A stretch of 64,000 nucleotides of DNA from an uncultured Vicinamibacterales bacterium. GTDB lineage: Bacteria > Acidobacteriota > Vicinamibacteria > Vicinamibacterales > UBA8438. The notes below the pieces were generated by a model. It was not told the origin of the DNA. It made no database searches and saw only the letters and a program-made list of their open reading frames with translations. The translations under genes were made by a program, and so were the position numbers. Below are positions 7,633 through 15,752 of the stretch, piece by piece (positions within the stretch are counted from its first letter, which is position 1; each line of letters opens with the position of its first letter). The stretch spans positions 2,690,001 to 2,754,000 of the forward strand of contig OY282382.1 in assembly GCA_958295905.1 (NCBI GenBank). The letters are read 5' to 3'.

Positions 7633-9099
7633 ATGCACGATCACCATCATCACCATTGCCGGAAGCGGACGTTCTGGGATCGCCGCAACTTCCTGTTCCA
7701 GTCGGGCGGCGGCATCGCGGGGCTGGCCCTCGCCCACATGCTCGACCGCGAGGGGGTGCTCGCGGCGCCCGCGGACGGCTGCGGCGACCCGATTCCCGGG
7801 AACCCCTTCGCCCCCAGGGCCCCCCACTTCGAGCCGCGCGCGACCGCGGTGATCTCGCTGTTCATGAGCGGCGGGGTCAGCCAGGTCGACACGTTCGACC
7901 CGAAGCCCGCCCTCACGAAGTACGCGGGCCAGCCGATGGCCGAGTCGGTGGTGGTGCGGCAGGGCCACCCGGGTCCCCTCATGCCGAGCCCGTTCGAGTT
8001 CCACCGCCACGGCGAGAGCGGCATCGAGGTGTCGGAGATCTTCCCCCACCTCGCCAAGAAGGTCGACGAGATGGCGTTCATCCGGTCGCTCTACGGCCGG
8101 TCGAACGACCACATCCAGGCGACCTACGAGATGCAGAGCGGCCAGATCCGGATGGGGTTCCCCGCCGTCGGCTCGTGGGTGACCTACGGGCTTGGGTCGG
8201 AGAGCGCCAGCCTGCCCGCGTTCGTGGTCATGAACGACTACCGCGGCGGCCCCCTCGGCGGCCCCAACGACTGGAGCGCCGGTTTCATGCCCGCGGCCTA
8301 TCAGGGCACGCTGTTCCGCGCCGTCGGCGACCCCATCGTCGACCTGCAGCCTCCCGAGGGGATGACGGTCGAGCAGCAGCGGGCGCGGCTCGACACGCTG
8401 GCCAGGCTCAACGAGATGGACATGGCCCGCAACCCCGGCAACTCCGAGCTCGCGGCCCGCATCTCGTCCTACGAGCTCGCGTACCGCATGCAGGGCTGCG
8501 CGCCCGAGGCGGTCGACACGTCGAGCGAGTCCGAGGCCATGAAGAAGCTCTACGGCCTCGACAATGCGCTCACCGAGCCGTTCGGGCGCCAGTGCCTGAT
8601 GGCGCGCCGCCTCGTCGAGCGCGGCGTCCGCTTCGTGCAACTGTTCCACGGTGGGCTCGGCGTGCAGAACACCGACACCTGGGACGCCCACAGCAACCTG
8701 AAGGAGAACCATACCCAGCACGCGGCCGAGACCGACCAGCCGATCGCCGGGCTGCTGACCGACCTGAAGGCCCGCGGCATGCTCGACTCGACCCTCATCG
8801 TGTGGCACGCCGAGTTCGGCCGGATGCCGATCTCGCAGCGCGGCGTCGGCCGCGACCACAACCCCGGCGCCATGACCGGCTGGATGGCCGGCGCCGGCAT
8901 CCAGGGCGGCCAAGTCGTCGGGGCCAGCGACGAGTTCGGCTACAAGGCCGAGCAGCAGCGGGTGTCGCCGCACGACCTGCACGCGACGATGCTGCACCTG
9001 CTGGGCATGGACCACACGAAGCTGACCTACCGCTACAACGGACGCGACATGCGGCTGACCGACGTGCACGGCACGCTGATCCCGCAGATCGTGGCGTAG
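7633..9099 (+). CDS. DUF1501 (sulfatase-fold) exported protein
   Basis: 488 aa, second gene of the PSCyt1-DUF1501 pair. The N-terminus has a natural His-rich stretch (HDHHHHHC) and a twin-arginine-like signal (DRRNFLFQSGGGIAGLALAHML). Features of DUF1501, a relative of alkaline phosphatase/sulfatase folds, follow: FMSGGVSQVDTFDPKP, SLYGRSNDH, LFHGG, TLIVWHAEFGRMP and GRDHNPGAMTGWMAG. ATG7633 follows TGAGGTGG; a GTG at 7624 in the same frame is inside that ribosome site and is rejected. The gene is closed by a strong terminator at 9132. Confidence 0.92.
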   Translation: MHDHHHHHCRKRTFWDRRNFLFQSGGGIAGLALAHMLDREGVLAAPADGCGDPIPGNPFAPRAPHFEPRATAVISLFMSGGVSQVDTFDPKPALTKYAGQPMAESVVVRQGHPGPLMPSPFEFHRHGESGIEVSEIFPHLAKKVDEMAFIRSLYGRSNDHIQATYEMQSGQIRMGFPAVGSWVTYGLGSESASLPAFVVMNDYRGGPLGGPNDWSAGFMPAAYQGTLFRAVGDPIVDLQPPEGMTVEQQRARLDTLARLNEMDMARNPGNSELAARISSYELAYRMQGCAPEAVDTSSESEAMKKLYGLDNALTEPFGRQCLMARRLVERGVRFVQLFHGGLGVQNTDTWDAHSNLKENHTQHAAETDQPIAGLLTDLKARGMLDSTLIVWHAEFGRMPISQRGVGRDHNPGAMTGWMAGAGIQGGQVVGASDEFGYKAEQQRVSPHDLHATMLHLLGMDHTKLTYRYNGRDMRLTDVHGTLIPQIVA

Positions 9100-9131
9100 T
9101 AGCGGAGCCGTTTCGGTACGAGCGCGCTTCA

Positions 9132-9178
9132 GGGCACGAGCCGCGGCCTGCAAGGGGTCGTGGCCGTGCCCTTTTTTT
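9132..9178 (+). terminator. Rho-independent terminator after the PSCyt1-DUF1501 operon
   Basis: GGGCACG (9132-9138) pairs with CGTGCCC (9165-9171), extended inward by GCCGCG/CGTGGC, followed by seven T residues. It lies 33 nt past the DUF1501 stop. Confidence 0.9.
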
Positions 9179-9340
9179 GCCAGCCGACCGCGCCGGAGAA
9201 GCGTGGGGATCGAGCGCTACCGTGCCGTTGCCCGCACTCGACTCGGGTCAATCGGTCCGCCGTCGGCGGCCGATACGGAAGAAACGGCGGTCACGGGCGA
9301 GTTCTCTTCACTACTGTCGATAGGGCCGGGCCTGCACGGC

Positions 9341-9450
9341 CAATCACCCAGGGATGGGCCTTCGGTGTCGTGATGCCGGCCAGCCGGCCGAATTCCCTGA
9401 GCAGCACCGTCTTCAATCACCCAGGGATGGGCCTTCGGTGTCGTGATGCC
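9341..9450. repeat. Two exact 37-nt direct repeats separated by 36 nt
   Basis: Positions 9341-9377 and 9414-9450 are identical (beginning CAATCACCCAGGGATGGGCC). The intervening 36 nt is unrelated. The second copy contains the stop codon and last codons of the minus-strand gene at 9417. No third copy is seen at the expected distance on either side. Confidence 0.85.
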
Positions 9451-9941
9451 TGTAGCGCACGTTGCAGCCCCCGATCGAACTCAGGCAGGCGCTTCGGCGC
9501 AAACCGCTCCACGTCTCGTCGCCAGCGGATGGCCTCAGTAGCAAGCGCAACCTCCGCGTCCCGGCGGTCATCCGGGAGTATGTCGGGACTCATGATTGTG
9601 TATGCCAAGTCAGCTACGAATCGAAACCGGCGACCGCGGCTGGCGGCCATCTTGTCGAGCCACCTACGCGTGGTGGCCTCTTTGTGTCCCAGAAGTCGGT
9701 CTGAGTCGATCTGGCCCGAGCGCGCCTGCCGGAGCACCCGCTTCCGCAGCGATTCCGCCACTGGCACCGCTGGTGGATGTGCACGTCTGGCGTTGTCTGG
9801 TTCATTGCCTCCGACTCTTGTGTTGTGCCCCCCCTTGATCCCCCGGCGTTGGAGCCGGCCCCGACGACGTTGCTCGAACGTAGGCCGGCCGCTCACCGGT
9901 GCGTCAGACGGTGCATTGCTGCGGGCACGTCGTATCTTCAT
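9417..9941 (-). CDS. Hypothetical protein, 174 aa (accessory island)
   Basis: ATG at 9941 is preceded by a near-perfect GGAGGTGA ribosome site about 10 nt upstream, the best argument that this is a gene. The first 60 residues are basic and low in complexity. The remainder looks helical and globular: AESLRKRVLRQARSGQIDSD, RRWLDKMAASRGRRFRFVAD, YTIMSPDILPDDRRDAEVAL. I do not recognise a family. There is no signal or membrane segment. The 3' end overlaps one copy of a 37-nt duplication, so the last residues may have been replaced by repeat sequence. The reading on the opposite strand is compositionally implausible. Confidence 0.45.
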   Translation of the reverse strand: MKIRRARSNAPSDAPVSGRPTFEQRRRGRLQRRGIKGGHNTRVGGNEPDNARRAHPPAVPVAESLRKRVLRQARSGQIDSDRLLGHKEATTRRWLDKMAASRGRRFRFVADLAYTIMSPDILPDDRRDAEVALATEAIRWRRDVERFAPKRLPEFDRGLQRALQASRHRRPIPG

Positions 9942-10013
9942 TTTCAAATGCTCACCTCCCGGTGACTTGAGCCTGAACGGGCAAGGGTACCGACCCGATT
10001 CGTGTAGAGTCAA

Positions 10014-10331
10014 GGGGAGGCGTGTGTAGCCAGTAGGGGTCGTGGCTCATCCGATGCTTTCGCAACCGGGACGCAGACCGATTCCCGTGGGCACGTTTTT
10101 CCCTCCGCTTTCCGAACCTGGGCGGGGCCGATTCCCTGCACCGAGCTCTCCAGTGGATCATGCGGCTCGGACACGGGTTCCCGGCTCACGACCAGCGGGC
10201 AGGTCTCCTCGTTAGACTCCTTGAGCGGCCGGGATCTTAATTAGCCTCCAGGTCCGTGGAATCGTTCGAACGGGATCTTCGTTCGAACGAGTTCGTACCC
10301 TGACTGTGGAGCGCTGGCGGACGAGGCTCCG
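10014..10331. other. Gap without recognisable gene
   Basis: About 320 nt between two small minus-strand frames. Apart from the paired 10-bp palindromes at 10263-10289 I see no coding signal, RNA gene or repeat of the families found elsewhere. Confidence 0.5.
10263..10289. promoter_or_regulatory. Two copies of palindrome CGTTCGAACG, 17 bp centre to centre
   Basis: CGTTCGAACG occurs at 10263-10272 and 10280-10289, and TTCG repeats again just after. Spaced identical palindromes can be operator half-sites for a dimeric repressor. No promoter is obvious nearby, so this is only suggestive. Confidence 0.25.
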
Positions 10332-10475
10332 TCATGAAGAAGCCTCGCCATCCTTCTTCGGCACCGGCGATCGCACCTGCACCCCGTTGGGGAATCGCGC
10401 CTTTGGAAGGATCGTGATCCTGTCCCCCGCCCTCACGGCGACTTTGAGGATCGTGCTTTCGTGTGCTGTCTCCAT
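10332..10475 (-). CDS. Possible small protein, 47 aa
   Basis: Starts at ATG10475 (METAHESTILKVAVRAGD) with a weak AGGGAC site; it could also begin at 10523. The middle (ILKVAVRAGDRITILPKARF) reads like a small beta-barrel strand pair, and the tail is charged. No family recognised. It sits in the lower-GC accessory island. Length alone cannot distinguish it from chance. Confidence 0.3.
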   Translation of the reverse strand: METAHESTILKVAVRAGDRITILPKARFPNGVQVRSPVPKKDGEASS

Positions 10476-10682
10476 CACTTGCGTCCCTGCGCCGGCTGCT
10501 GGCGCAACTTGGTGACTGGACATCGGGCTGCGACGCGGGCCGGCCCGAGGACACGACCCGGCGCCGCGCAGGCGCTTGGTCCAGCCCCCGCGCGGCGGCT
10601 GAGCTGAGCACGCTGAAGCTGTGCGTCGGCGGGTACAACAGCTTCAGGAAACTCTGATACTCCGAATGCGAGGCACCTTCAG

Positions 10683-11411
10683 ATGCTGGAATACGTCACA
10701 GATCGCGCGGTCTTCGTCGGGGTCCTCGTGACGACCCTCACGGCGGTCGCAGCCGTGGGCGCACTGGTGGTCCAGATGATAATCCATAGGTCGAGCCTGT
10801 CGGTGTTCTTCGGGAAGACGGCTAAGACGTCGCGGGGGCGTCGGTGGTTTAACGGAACGATGTTGATCCTTGCCGGGATGATATGGGCGGGGCTCCTTTG
10901 CGCGCACTCATGTTCGGGGCCAGCACCGGGCGCCGGAGCGGAACTGGGGGAGCTGCTGCTGACACAACTTGAACATTACGAGTACCCAGATGGACCCCTA
11001 TTGAGCACCAATGAAGGCCTATTGTCGGAACGCAAGTCGAAGACCAGAGCATGGCTCAGGGCGACAGGAGACGTATCCTTCATTCTGACTGGAATCACCA
11101 TAACTCATTCCCCTGGAAACGCCTCGAGCGTTCAATCAGGCACAGTAGTGCCGGACGAGCAATACACGTATGGTTTCGAATACGGCAAAGAGGTGACTAG
11201 AGCCCTTGATCCACCGCTTCGAATCGTTCCCGGCGACCCGGTGATGTTCGAGCTTTCGCTAGTGCCGGCGGATTTCTTCCCTGCTATAGGCGGCGCTGTT
11301 TCTGTGGTTCTCAGGTACCGCTCAGACGACGAGCGGCAGGCAAGGGGCACGCTGGAGCTACGCGAGACGTCGGATGAAACTGGAAGGGATGCAAGAATAG
11401 GCGTCCCTTGA
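10683..11411 (+). CDS. Hypothetical membrane protein, 242 aa
   Basis: Two hydrophobic segments near the N-terminus (about residues 10-34, FVGVLVTTLTAVAAVGALVV, and 58-75, MLILAGMIWAGLLCAH) followed by a soluble, beta-rich domain of about 165 residues, presumably outside the membrane. The coding stretch has visibly lower GC and more A/T-ending codons than the core genes, which suggests horizontal acquisition. It is followed after 40 nt by a 66-aa gene in the same direction. No family recognised; orphan of the accessory island. Confidence 0.6.
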   Translation: MLEYVTDRAVFVGVLVTTLTAVAAVGALVVQMIIHRSSLSVFFGKTAKTSRGRRWFNGTMLILAGMIWAGLLCAHSCSGPAPGAGAELGELLLTQLEHYEYPDGPLLSTNEGLLSERKSKTRAWLRATGDVSFILTGITITHSPGNASSVQSGTVVPDEQYTYGFEYGKEVTRALDPPLRIVPGDPVMFELSLVPADFFPAIGGAVSVVLRYRSDDERQARGTLELRETSDETGRDARIGVP

Positions 11412-11451
11412 ACCCGGCGGTCCGGCCGCGACCGGACCTGATGGAGGACAC

Positions 11452-11652
11452 ATGTCACTCGACTCCTTCAAGCTGCGCCTCAACACGGAGGTGAAGTCCC
11501 AACCCTCGTACACAGAGCAAACGCCGGGCGAGACCTACGTCCGGCTCACCCAGACGTTCCTCAACCGGTACTTCCAAGGAAAGCGGCCGGCCGAGCTAGT
11601 GGTGGTCGTGAGCAACCCCGAGCCTCCGGAAGAGTCCGGCGGGCGACGTTGA
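11452..11652 (+). CDS. Small hypothetical protein, 66 aa
   Basis: Good ribosome site (GATGGAGG, 5 nt before ATG11452). The protein MSLDSFKLRLNTEVKSQPSY... is hydrophilic with a short beta segment (AELVVVVSNPEPPEE) and basic end. It has no signal or membrane segment. It is probably co-transcribed with the membrane protein upstream, whose lower GC it shares. I do not recognise it. Confidence 0.5.
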   Translation: MSLDSFKLRLNTEVKSQPSYTEQTPGETYVRLTQTFLNRYFQGKRPAELVVVVSNPEPPEESGGRR

Positions 11653-11859
11653 GAATCATGGTGGCTCGGAATGGCGCCGGTGTAGGACACCTACTTGGTG
11701 CCAAGTCTGCGAAGGCCAGCGAGGTCTCACAGAAACCAGACGAAAATCTTGCGCGGGAGCTGGAGCGCCAGCGGAGAGTACGAGCGGCGACCGGATCTCT
11801 GGCAGGGAGTTCGTAGAGCAAGCGCCCACCCCAGTCGAGGGTTTAGTTAGGGGCTAGAA

Positions 11860-11958
11860 GTCTGCGCCGCAGGAAAAATCAGCCCTCACATATAGATAGT
11901 GGAGTTGAAGGTCTGCAACTACTATACAGCGTCTAATCGTGCCCAAATCGTTCCGCAG
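11860..11958 (+). mobile_element. Family D MITE, copy D1 (right end eroded)
   Basis: Begins GTCTGCGCCGCAGG and contains the internal blocks GGAGTTGAAGGTCTGC and GTCTAATCGTGCCCAAATCG shared with D2 (57512-57621, inverted) and D3 (61430-61536). The right terminal inverted repeat is degenerate here. The rest of 11653-12473 has no convincing gene. Confidence 0.65.
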
Positions 11959-12312
11959 GAAATTATGGCTCTCCTCAAACGAGTGTGGGTAGGGGCGGCA
12001 CCGATCAGCGGGTCGGCGAGGGGTGCCGGCGGCGCAGGCGGCCTCGGGATTGAGCGGTCATGGTGTTCACCTGATCCGGCGGCGGACGGGCGGACAAGTG
12101 GCGGGTCGGGTCGGAGCGGAGTAGCTCTGGGCCGGCCGGCGTGTCAACGCGCTGCGCGCGTCCTCCGCTGCGCTGCGGCCCTGCGGGTGACACACCGGCC
12201 GTCCCGCCGCTCAGACAGCAGTTATGGGCCGGCCTGGACGGGGCGTCCCGGCCGTCCACGACGACGCGGCAGGCGCGACGACCGGCGGTTGGGGATAGGT
12301 GCCGGCTGATTG

Positions 12313-12363
12313 GCCCAACGGCCGCCCCGGGGCCCGGCGCCGGCCTGGGGACACCCGTTGGGC
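12313..12363. repeat. Long perfect inverted repeat upstream of the transposase remnant
   Basis: GCCCAACGG (12313-12321) pairs with CCGTTGGGC (12355-12363) around a very GC-rich interior, making a strong hairpin about 110 nt upstream of the transposase start. It could be a transcription barrier that shields a mobile element, or a leftover structure. No T-run follows. Confidence 0.4.
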
Positions 12364-12473
12364 GCGGGGCCGGGGCCGCGTGCGTCGTCTCGTTCTGCCG
12401 AAGCGGTTGCAAACGCAGGGGCTTCCTGGTCTCATGGGTGTGCACCACCACGACCCGCGAGGAGGAGAGCCCC

Positions 12474-13699
12474 ATGCGTCTGACTACGCTACTACGGCGG
12501 CTGTTGGGTGTCACGTAGATGTACGTCAAGCGGGTGGAGATGGCCGCCGACGGCCCGTTGACGGTGTCGGTGGAGCCGTCGTGGCGGCGTTCCCGGTGCG
12601 GAACGTGCGGGGGGCGGGCGCCGCGGTATGACCGGCGGCCGGTTCGGGAGTGGCGGCATCTGTCGTGGGGCCGGATGGCGGCGTGGCTGCAGTACGCGCC
12701 GTGGCGGGTGTCGTGCCCGCGTTGCGGGGTGAAGGTGGAGCAGGTGCCGTGGGCGGGCGGCGGCAGCGTGTTCACGTCGGGGTTCGAGGAGTTGGCGGCG
12801 TATCCGGCGCAGGTGATGGACCGGACGGCGGTGAGCCGCCTGCTGGGGATATCATGGTGGCGATGGGCAACATCGTGGGAACGGGTGGTGGCGCGGCGGC
12901 TGGACGGGGCTCGGTTCGGCAAGCTGAAGCGAATCGGCATCGACGAGTTCAGCTACCGGAAGCGTCACCGGTATCTGACGCTCGTGGTTGACCATGACAC
13001 GCGTCGGGTGGTGTGGGCCGGGAAGGGTCGCAGCGCGGAGACGTTGGGGGCCTTCTTCAAGCAGTTGGGACCGGGCCGGTGCGCGCGGATCGAGTTGGTG
13101 ACGGCGGACTTGGCGTCGAGCTGGCGGAAGGCGTTGGCGGCTTGGGTTCCGCATGCGCGGGTGGTGTTCGACCGATTCACGTTGAGCGGCTTGCGTCGGA
13201 TGCGGTTGACGAGGTGCGGCGTTCGGAGCAGCGGCGCCTGGACCCGGCGGATGCGAAGGCGCTGAAGGGGACGCGTTATGCGTTGCTGAAGCACCCGGAG
13301 CGGCTGAAGCCCGGCGAGGCCCGGCGTCTGGAGACGTTGCGTCGTGAGAACCGGGCGCTGGACCGGGCCTACGAACTGAAGGAGTATCTGGCGACGATCC
13401 TGGGTCAGGCGACGCCCGGGGATGCGCCGGAGCTGCCGGAGGAGTGGCTGGAGTGGGCTGCGCGGTCCCGCTTGGCGCCGTTCGTGAAGCTGGGGCGCAC
13501 GATTCGGAAACACGCGGAAGGCATCCTGGCGTATCTGGACACCCGGATGACGAACGGTCCGGTAGAGGGTATCAACAACAAGCTGCGTGTGATTGCGCGG
13601 CGCGCGTACGGTTTCCACTCGGCCGGTGCGCTCATCTCGATGCTGTTCCTGTGCTGCGGAGGCATCGAACTGGCGCCGCCCCTGCCCACACGCATTTGA
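12474..13699 (+). pseudogene. Decayed ISL3-family transposase (amber stop plus frameshift)
   Basis: ATG12474 follows GAGGAGGAGAG and reads MRLTTLLRRLLGVT, a typical ISL3 N-terminus, then hits TAG (12516-12518). The frame continues with MYVKRVEM..., a two-pair Cys zinc finger (RCGTCGG ... CPRCG), a DDE-type core (IGIDEFSYRKRHRYLTLVVDHD; VTADLASSW), and breaks at about 13178, where one C appears to be missing (FDRF/HVERLASDAVDEV). It resumes in the next frame through the family C-terminus (NGPVEGINNKLRVIARRAYGF). Intact it would be about 408 aa. Weak inverted similarity between about 12424 and 13722 may mark the ends. Inactive as read, unless the lesions are sequencing errors. Confidence 0.85.
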
Positions 13700-13970
13700 G
13701 GAGATTCAGAAACAACCGAGGACACGGAAGACGACGTCGTGTTCGCGTGCTTCGACCTTAACCTGCGCCAGGCAGCGAGAGCGGTAGGCCTCGAGACGAG
13801 GCCGGAATGAGGGGCCCCACGCATCAGAGCGCTCGGCCATCCGCTGATGCCCGAGGTCGTGGCCCGCGGCGGCGAGGGCGTCTGATGGACCATAAAATCA
13901 GGCCTCGACCCTCCCGCGGCGGGTTCCGGTCATCGTCTCTTCCTGCGCAGTTCGCTCCGAGGCGATTCAC

Positions 13971-14102
13971 CTAGTGGTTCGTCACGTCATAAGTTTCGGA
14001 CAGGCGGACTTGGGTCGAACGACGTATTTCTTCTGTATAGCACTCTTGCGGTTCGGGGTGAGTGCCCCGGCGGTCCTATTTTTAGTCGTGGCGATGCGCT
14101 AG
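13971..14102. mobile_element. Family E MITE, copy E1 (CTAG ends)
   Basis: A 132-bp unit beginning CTAGTGGTTCGTCACG and ending GTCGTGGCGATGCGCTAG; the ends are imperfect inverted repeats with CTAG termini. A 133-bp copy with the same internal order (AAGTTTCGGACAG, ACGACGTATTTCTTCTG, TTTTTAGTCGTGGCGATGC) is at 61298-61430. It encodes nothing. The rest of 13700-14130 shows no gene. Confidence 0.75.
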
Positions 14103-14130
14103 AGGCCGGGAGCGCGATCGTCCGGCCGCG

Positions 14131-14622
14131 TCAGATACCGGTGGCCGACCCGAGGCCCATCGCGCGGCGCCAGGCTGCGATCTGGCCGATGTGGCTTCCC
14201 TCGTGCGAGGTCATGACGAACGCGGCGTAGTCGCCGAGGGTGGGGAAGGTCCGCCGCCGGCGTTCGTCGGGGAACGGGGCCGCGAAGACGGCGGGATCGA
14301 CCGACTCGACGGCATCGGCGACGCGCGCGTGCTGCGCGGCCAGCTCGTCGAGAATCCGGTCCCGGCCGGGGAAGTCGGCGGCGGCGCCGCTCGGGACGCC
14401 GCCCGCGCCGAACGTCTCCGACCAGCCGGCCGGCAGGGTCGACGCCAGCCCCAGCCGCCGTGCGAAGCCGTCGGACGAGAGCGCGAGATGCCCAAGGATC
14501 CAGGCGGGGTGATTGACGACGCCGTGCGGCTGCCGAACCATCTGCTCGTCCGAGAGGTCCCGCACCATCACCCGGCTGCGGTCGAGGTTGAACTGGTACG
14601 CGAAGAGAAGGTGTCGAAGCAT
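14131..14622 (-). CDS. DinB-superfamily protein
   Basis: 163 aa from ATG14622, which has AGGAAAAAGCG upstream. A four-helix DinB-like fold is indicated by the N-terminal HLLFAYQFNLDRSRVMVRDL, the NHPAWILGHLALSSDGFARRLG metal-site helix and the C-terminal HEGSHIGQIAAWRRAMGL helix. Three histidines (one in NHPAWILGHL and two in SHEGSH) are at the usual metal-binding positions. Members include thiol transferases and metal-dependent hydrolases (bacillithiol transferases among them), which fits a genome carrying bshC, but the substrate is not determined. Monocistronic. Confidence 0.85.
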   Translation of the reverse strand: MLRHLLFAYQFNLDRSRVMVRDLSDEQMVRQPHGVVNHPAWILGHLALSSDGFARRLGLASTLPAGWSETFGAGGVPSGAAADFPGRDRILDELAAQHARVADAVESVDPAVFAAPFPDERRRRTFPTLGDYAAFVMTSHEGSHIGQIAAWRRAMGLGSATGI

Positions 14623-14850
14623 CGCTTTTTCCTGGTCAGGTTCTGCGCCGGCCGGTGCAACCCTGTCGGCCGCGGGCACATTCTACCGGAAGCCGGCAGG
14701 CCGGTTCGGCTTTCCGGACCGGGATCGCCGGGCATGCGTGGTTGGAAGCGGTCCCCGGGTCTGGTCGCCGCTGATGTTCTGTGCGGAAGTGCCGCCCGGG
14801 GGGGAGGGTTCCACCCCCGGGCGGCATGAGGCGCCCGGCCGCGCACGCGC

Positions 14851-15318
14851 CTACGAGACGCTCTCGACCGCCACCTCACCGGCCGGCGCGGCGGTTCCGA
14901 TCACGATCCGCCGCGGCTTGGCGGTCTCGGCGAGCGGCAGCGCCAGTTCGAGCATCCCGTGCTCGTAGCGGGCGCTGACCTTCTCGGCGTCGACCTTGGC
15001 CGGCAGGGTGAACGAGCGCTCGAATCGGCCGTACCGGAGCTCCGTGGAGTAGCCGCGGCCGTTGGTCTCGGTGCGCGTCCGCTCCCCCGAAATGGTCAGG
15101 CTGTTGCCGTGCAGGTCGACGTGGACCTGGCTCGGGTCGATCCCCGGCAGGGCCATTCGCACCTTCCAGCCGTCTTCGCCGGTGCCGACCTCGGTGGCCG
15201 GCGTCCAGGCCGGTCCCGCCGCCGGTGCCTCGCCGACGTAGCGGCCGAACACCCGGTCCATTTCCCGATGCAGGGTGCCGAGCTCCTCGAACGGGTTCCA
15301 ACGCGTCATGCTCAACAT
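14851..15318 (-). CDS. Small heat shock protein Hsp20/alpha-crystallin
   Basis: 155 aa holdase chaperone. Start ATG15318 lies 6 nt after GGAGGAA; another in-frame ATG follows three codons later. The N-terminal RWNPFEELGTLHREMDRVF segment is typical of bacterial class A sHSPs. The alpha-crystallin domain spans about residues 38-140 with GIDPSQVHVDLHGNSLTISGER, YGRFERSFTLPAKVDAEKV and YEHGMLELALPLAE. The C-terminal I-x-I anchor appears as RRIVIG. Upstream DNA is an AT-rich island (15440-15500), likely its promoter and operator. Confidence 0.95.
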   Translation of the reverse strand: MLSMTRWNPFEELGTLHREMDRVFGRYVGEAPAAGPAWTPATEVGTGEDGWKVRMALPGIDPSQVHVDLHGNSLTISGERTRTETNGRGYSTELRYGRFERSFTLPAKVDAEKVSARYEHGMLELALPLAETAKPRRIVIGTAAPAGEVAVESVS

Positions 15319-15439
15319 GGTGGTTCCTCCTGTCTCCTCTGGTGGTTGTTCGCTGAATCCTCTTGAAGTGTCGTTCCGTGCTCACAGAGGGCCTCCGGTG
15401 CGGATGTCCGCGACGACCCCGTTCCCTCTGTTTCGATCA

Positions 15440-15500
15440 GCATGCTATCAACTTATATATTACAAGTCAAGTAATATGATTATTATTAACGCATATATTG
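15440..15500 (-). promoter_or_regulatory. AT-rich palindromic promoter region of the Hsp20 gene
   Basis: A roughly 60-bp AT-rich block in otherwise about 70% GC DNA, 120-180 bp upstream of the Hsp20 start. It contains the perfect inverted repeat ATATTAC/GTAATAT with a 7-bp spacer and, on the minus strand, a TTGACT -35-like hexamer. It does not match CIRCE. The location suggests a heat-shock promoter with an operator; which regulator binds is not known. Confidence 0.5.
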
Positions 15501-15752
15501 ATGAGACGAGCGCTCAACGCGAAAAGTTCATCGATCCCGCCGCGATTTCCCCCGGGTTCATGTCGTGGAGAGCGGGTGGTCGGGCGAAGGCGACGGCGTC
15601 GGCCGAGAGCTTGGCGGTCTCCGCAGGGCGCATCGACGATCGGCCGCCGGCCGTCGGCACGTCATCGGTTGCGGGCGGCACGACAATTCCAGGACCTGCC
15701 GGGGAGACCGCGGCTCCGGGTGCACGTCAAGAAAGTGAGACGGCGCCGTTGG

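Noticed and set aside
7633-7662. HDHHHHHC at the N-terminus as an artificial His tag
   Set aside because: It is in a natural chromosome context with its own ribosome site, and His-rich DUF1501 starts occur in nature; no vector sequence flanks it.
4756-9153. Very long minus-strand frame (about 1465 codons) opposite the PSCyt1 and DUF1501 genes
   Set aside because: Composition is R/G/V/H-rich with no domains, typical of a GC-rich shadow frame; the plus strand encodes clear families.
9341-9450. Two 37-nt repeats with a 36-nt spacer as a CRISPR array
   Set aside because: Only two copies, no third unit at the expected spacing, no leader or cas genes, and one copy forms a gene 3' end.
9160-10029. 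Plus-strand 289-codon frame across the accessory island
   Set aside because: Ser/Arg-rich, crosses the repeats and has no ribosome site; the opposite strand has a gene with a GGAGGTGA site.
13013-13699. Separate second transposase gene or programmed frameshift in the ISL3 element
   Set aside because: It continues the same transposase after a single missing base; no slippery sequence at the junction, and an upstream amber stop also exists.
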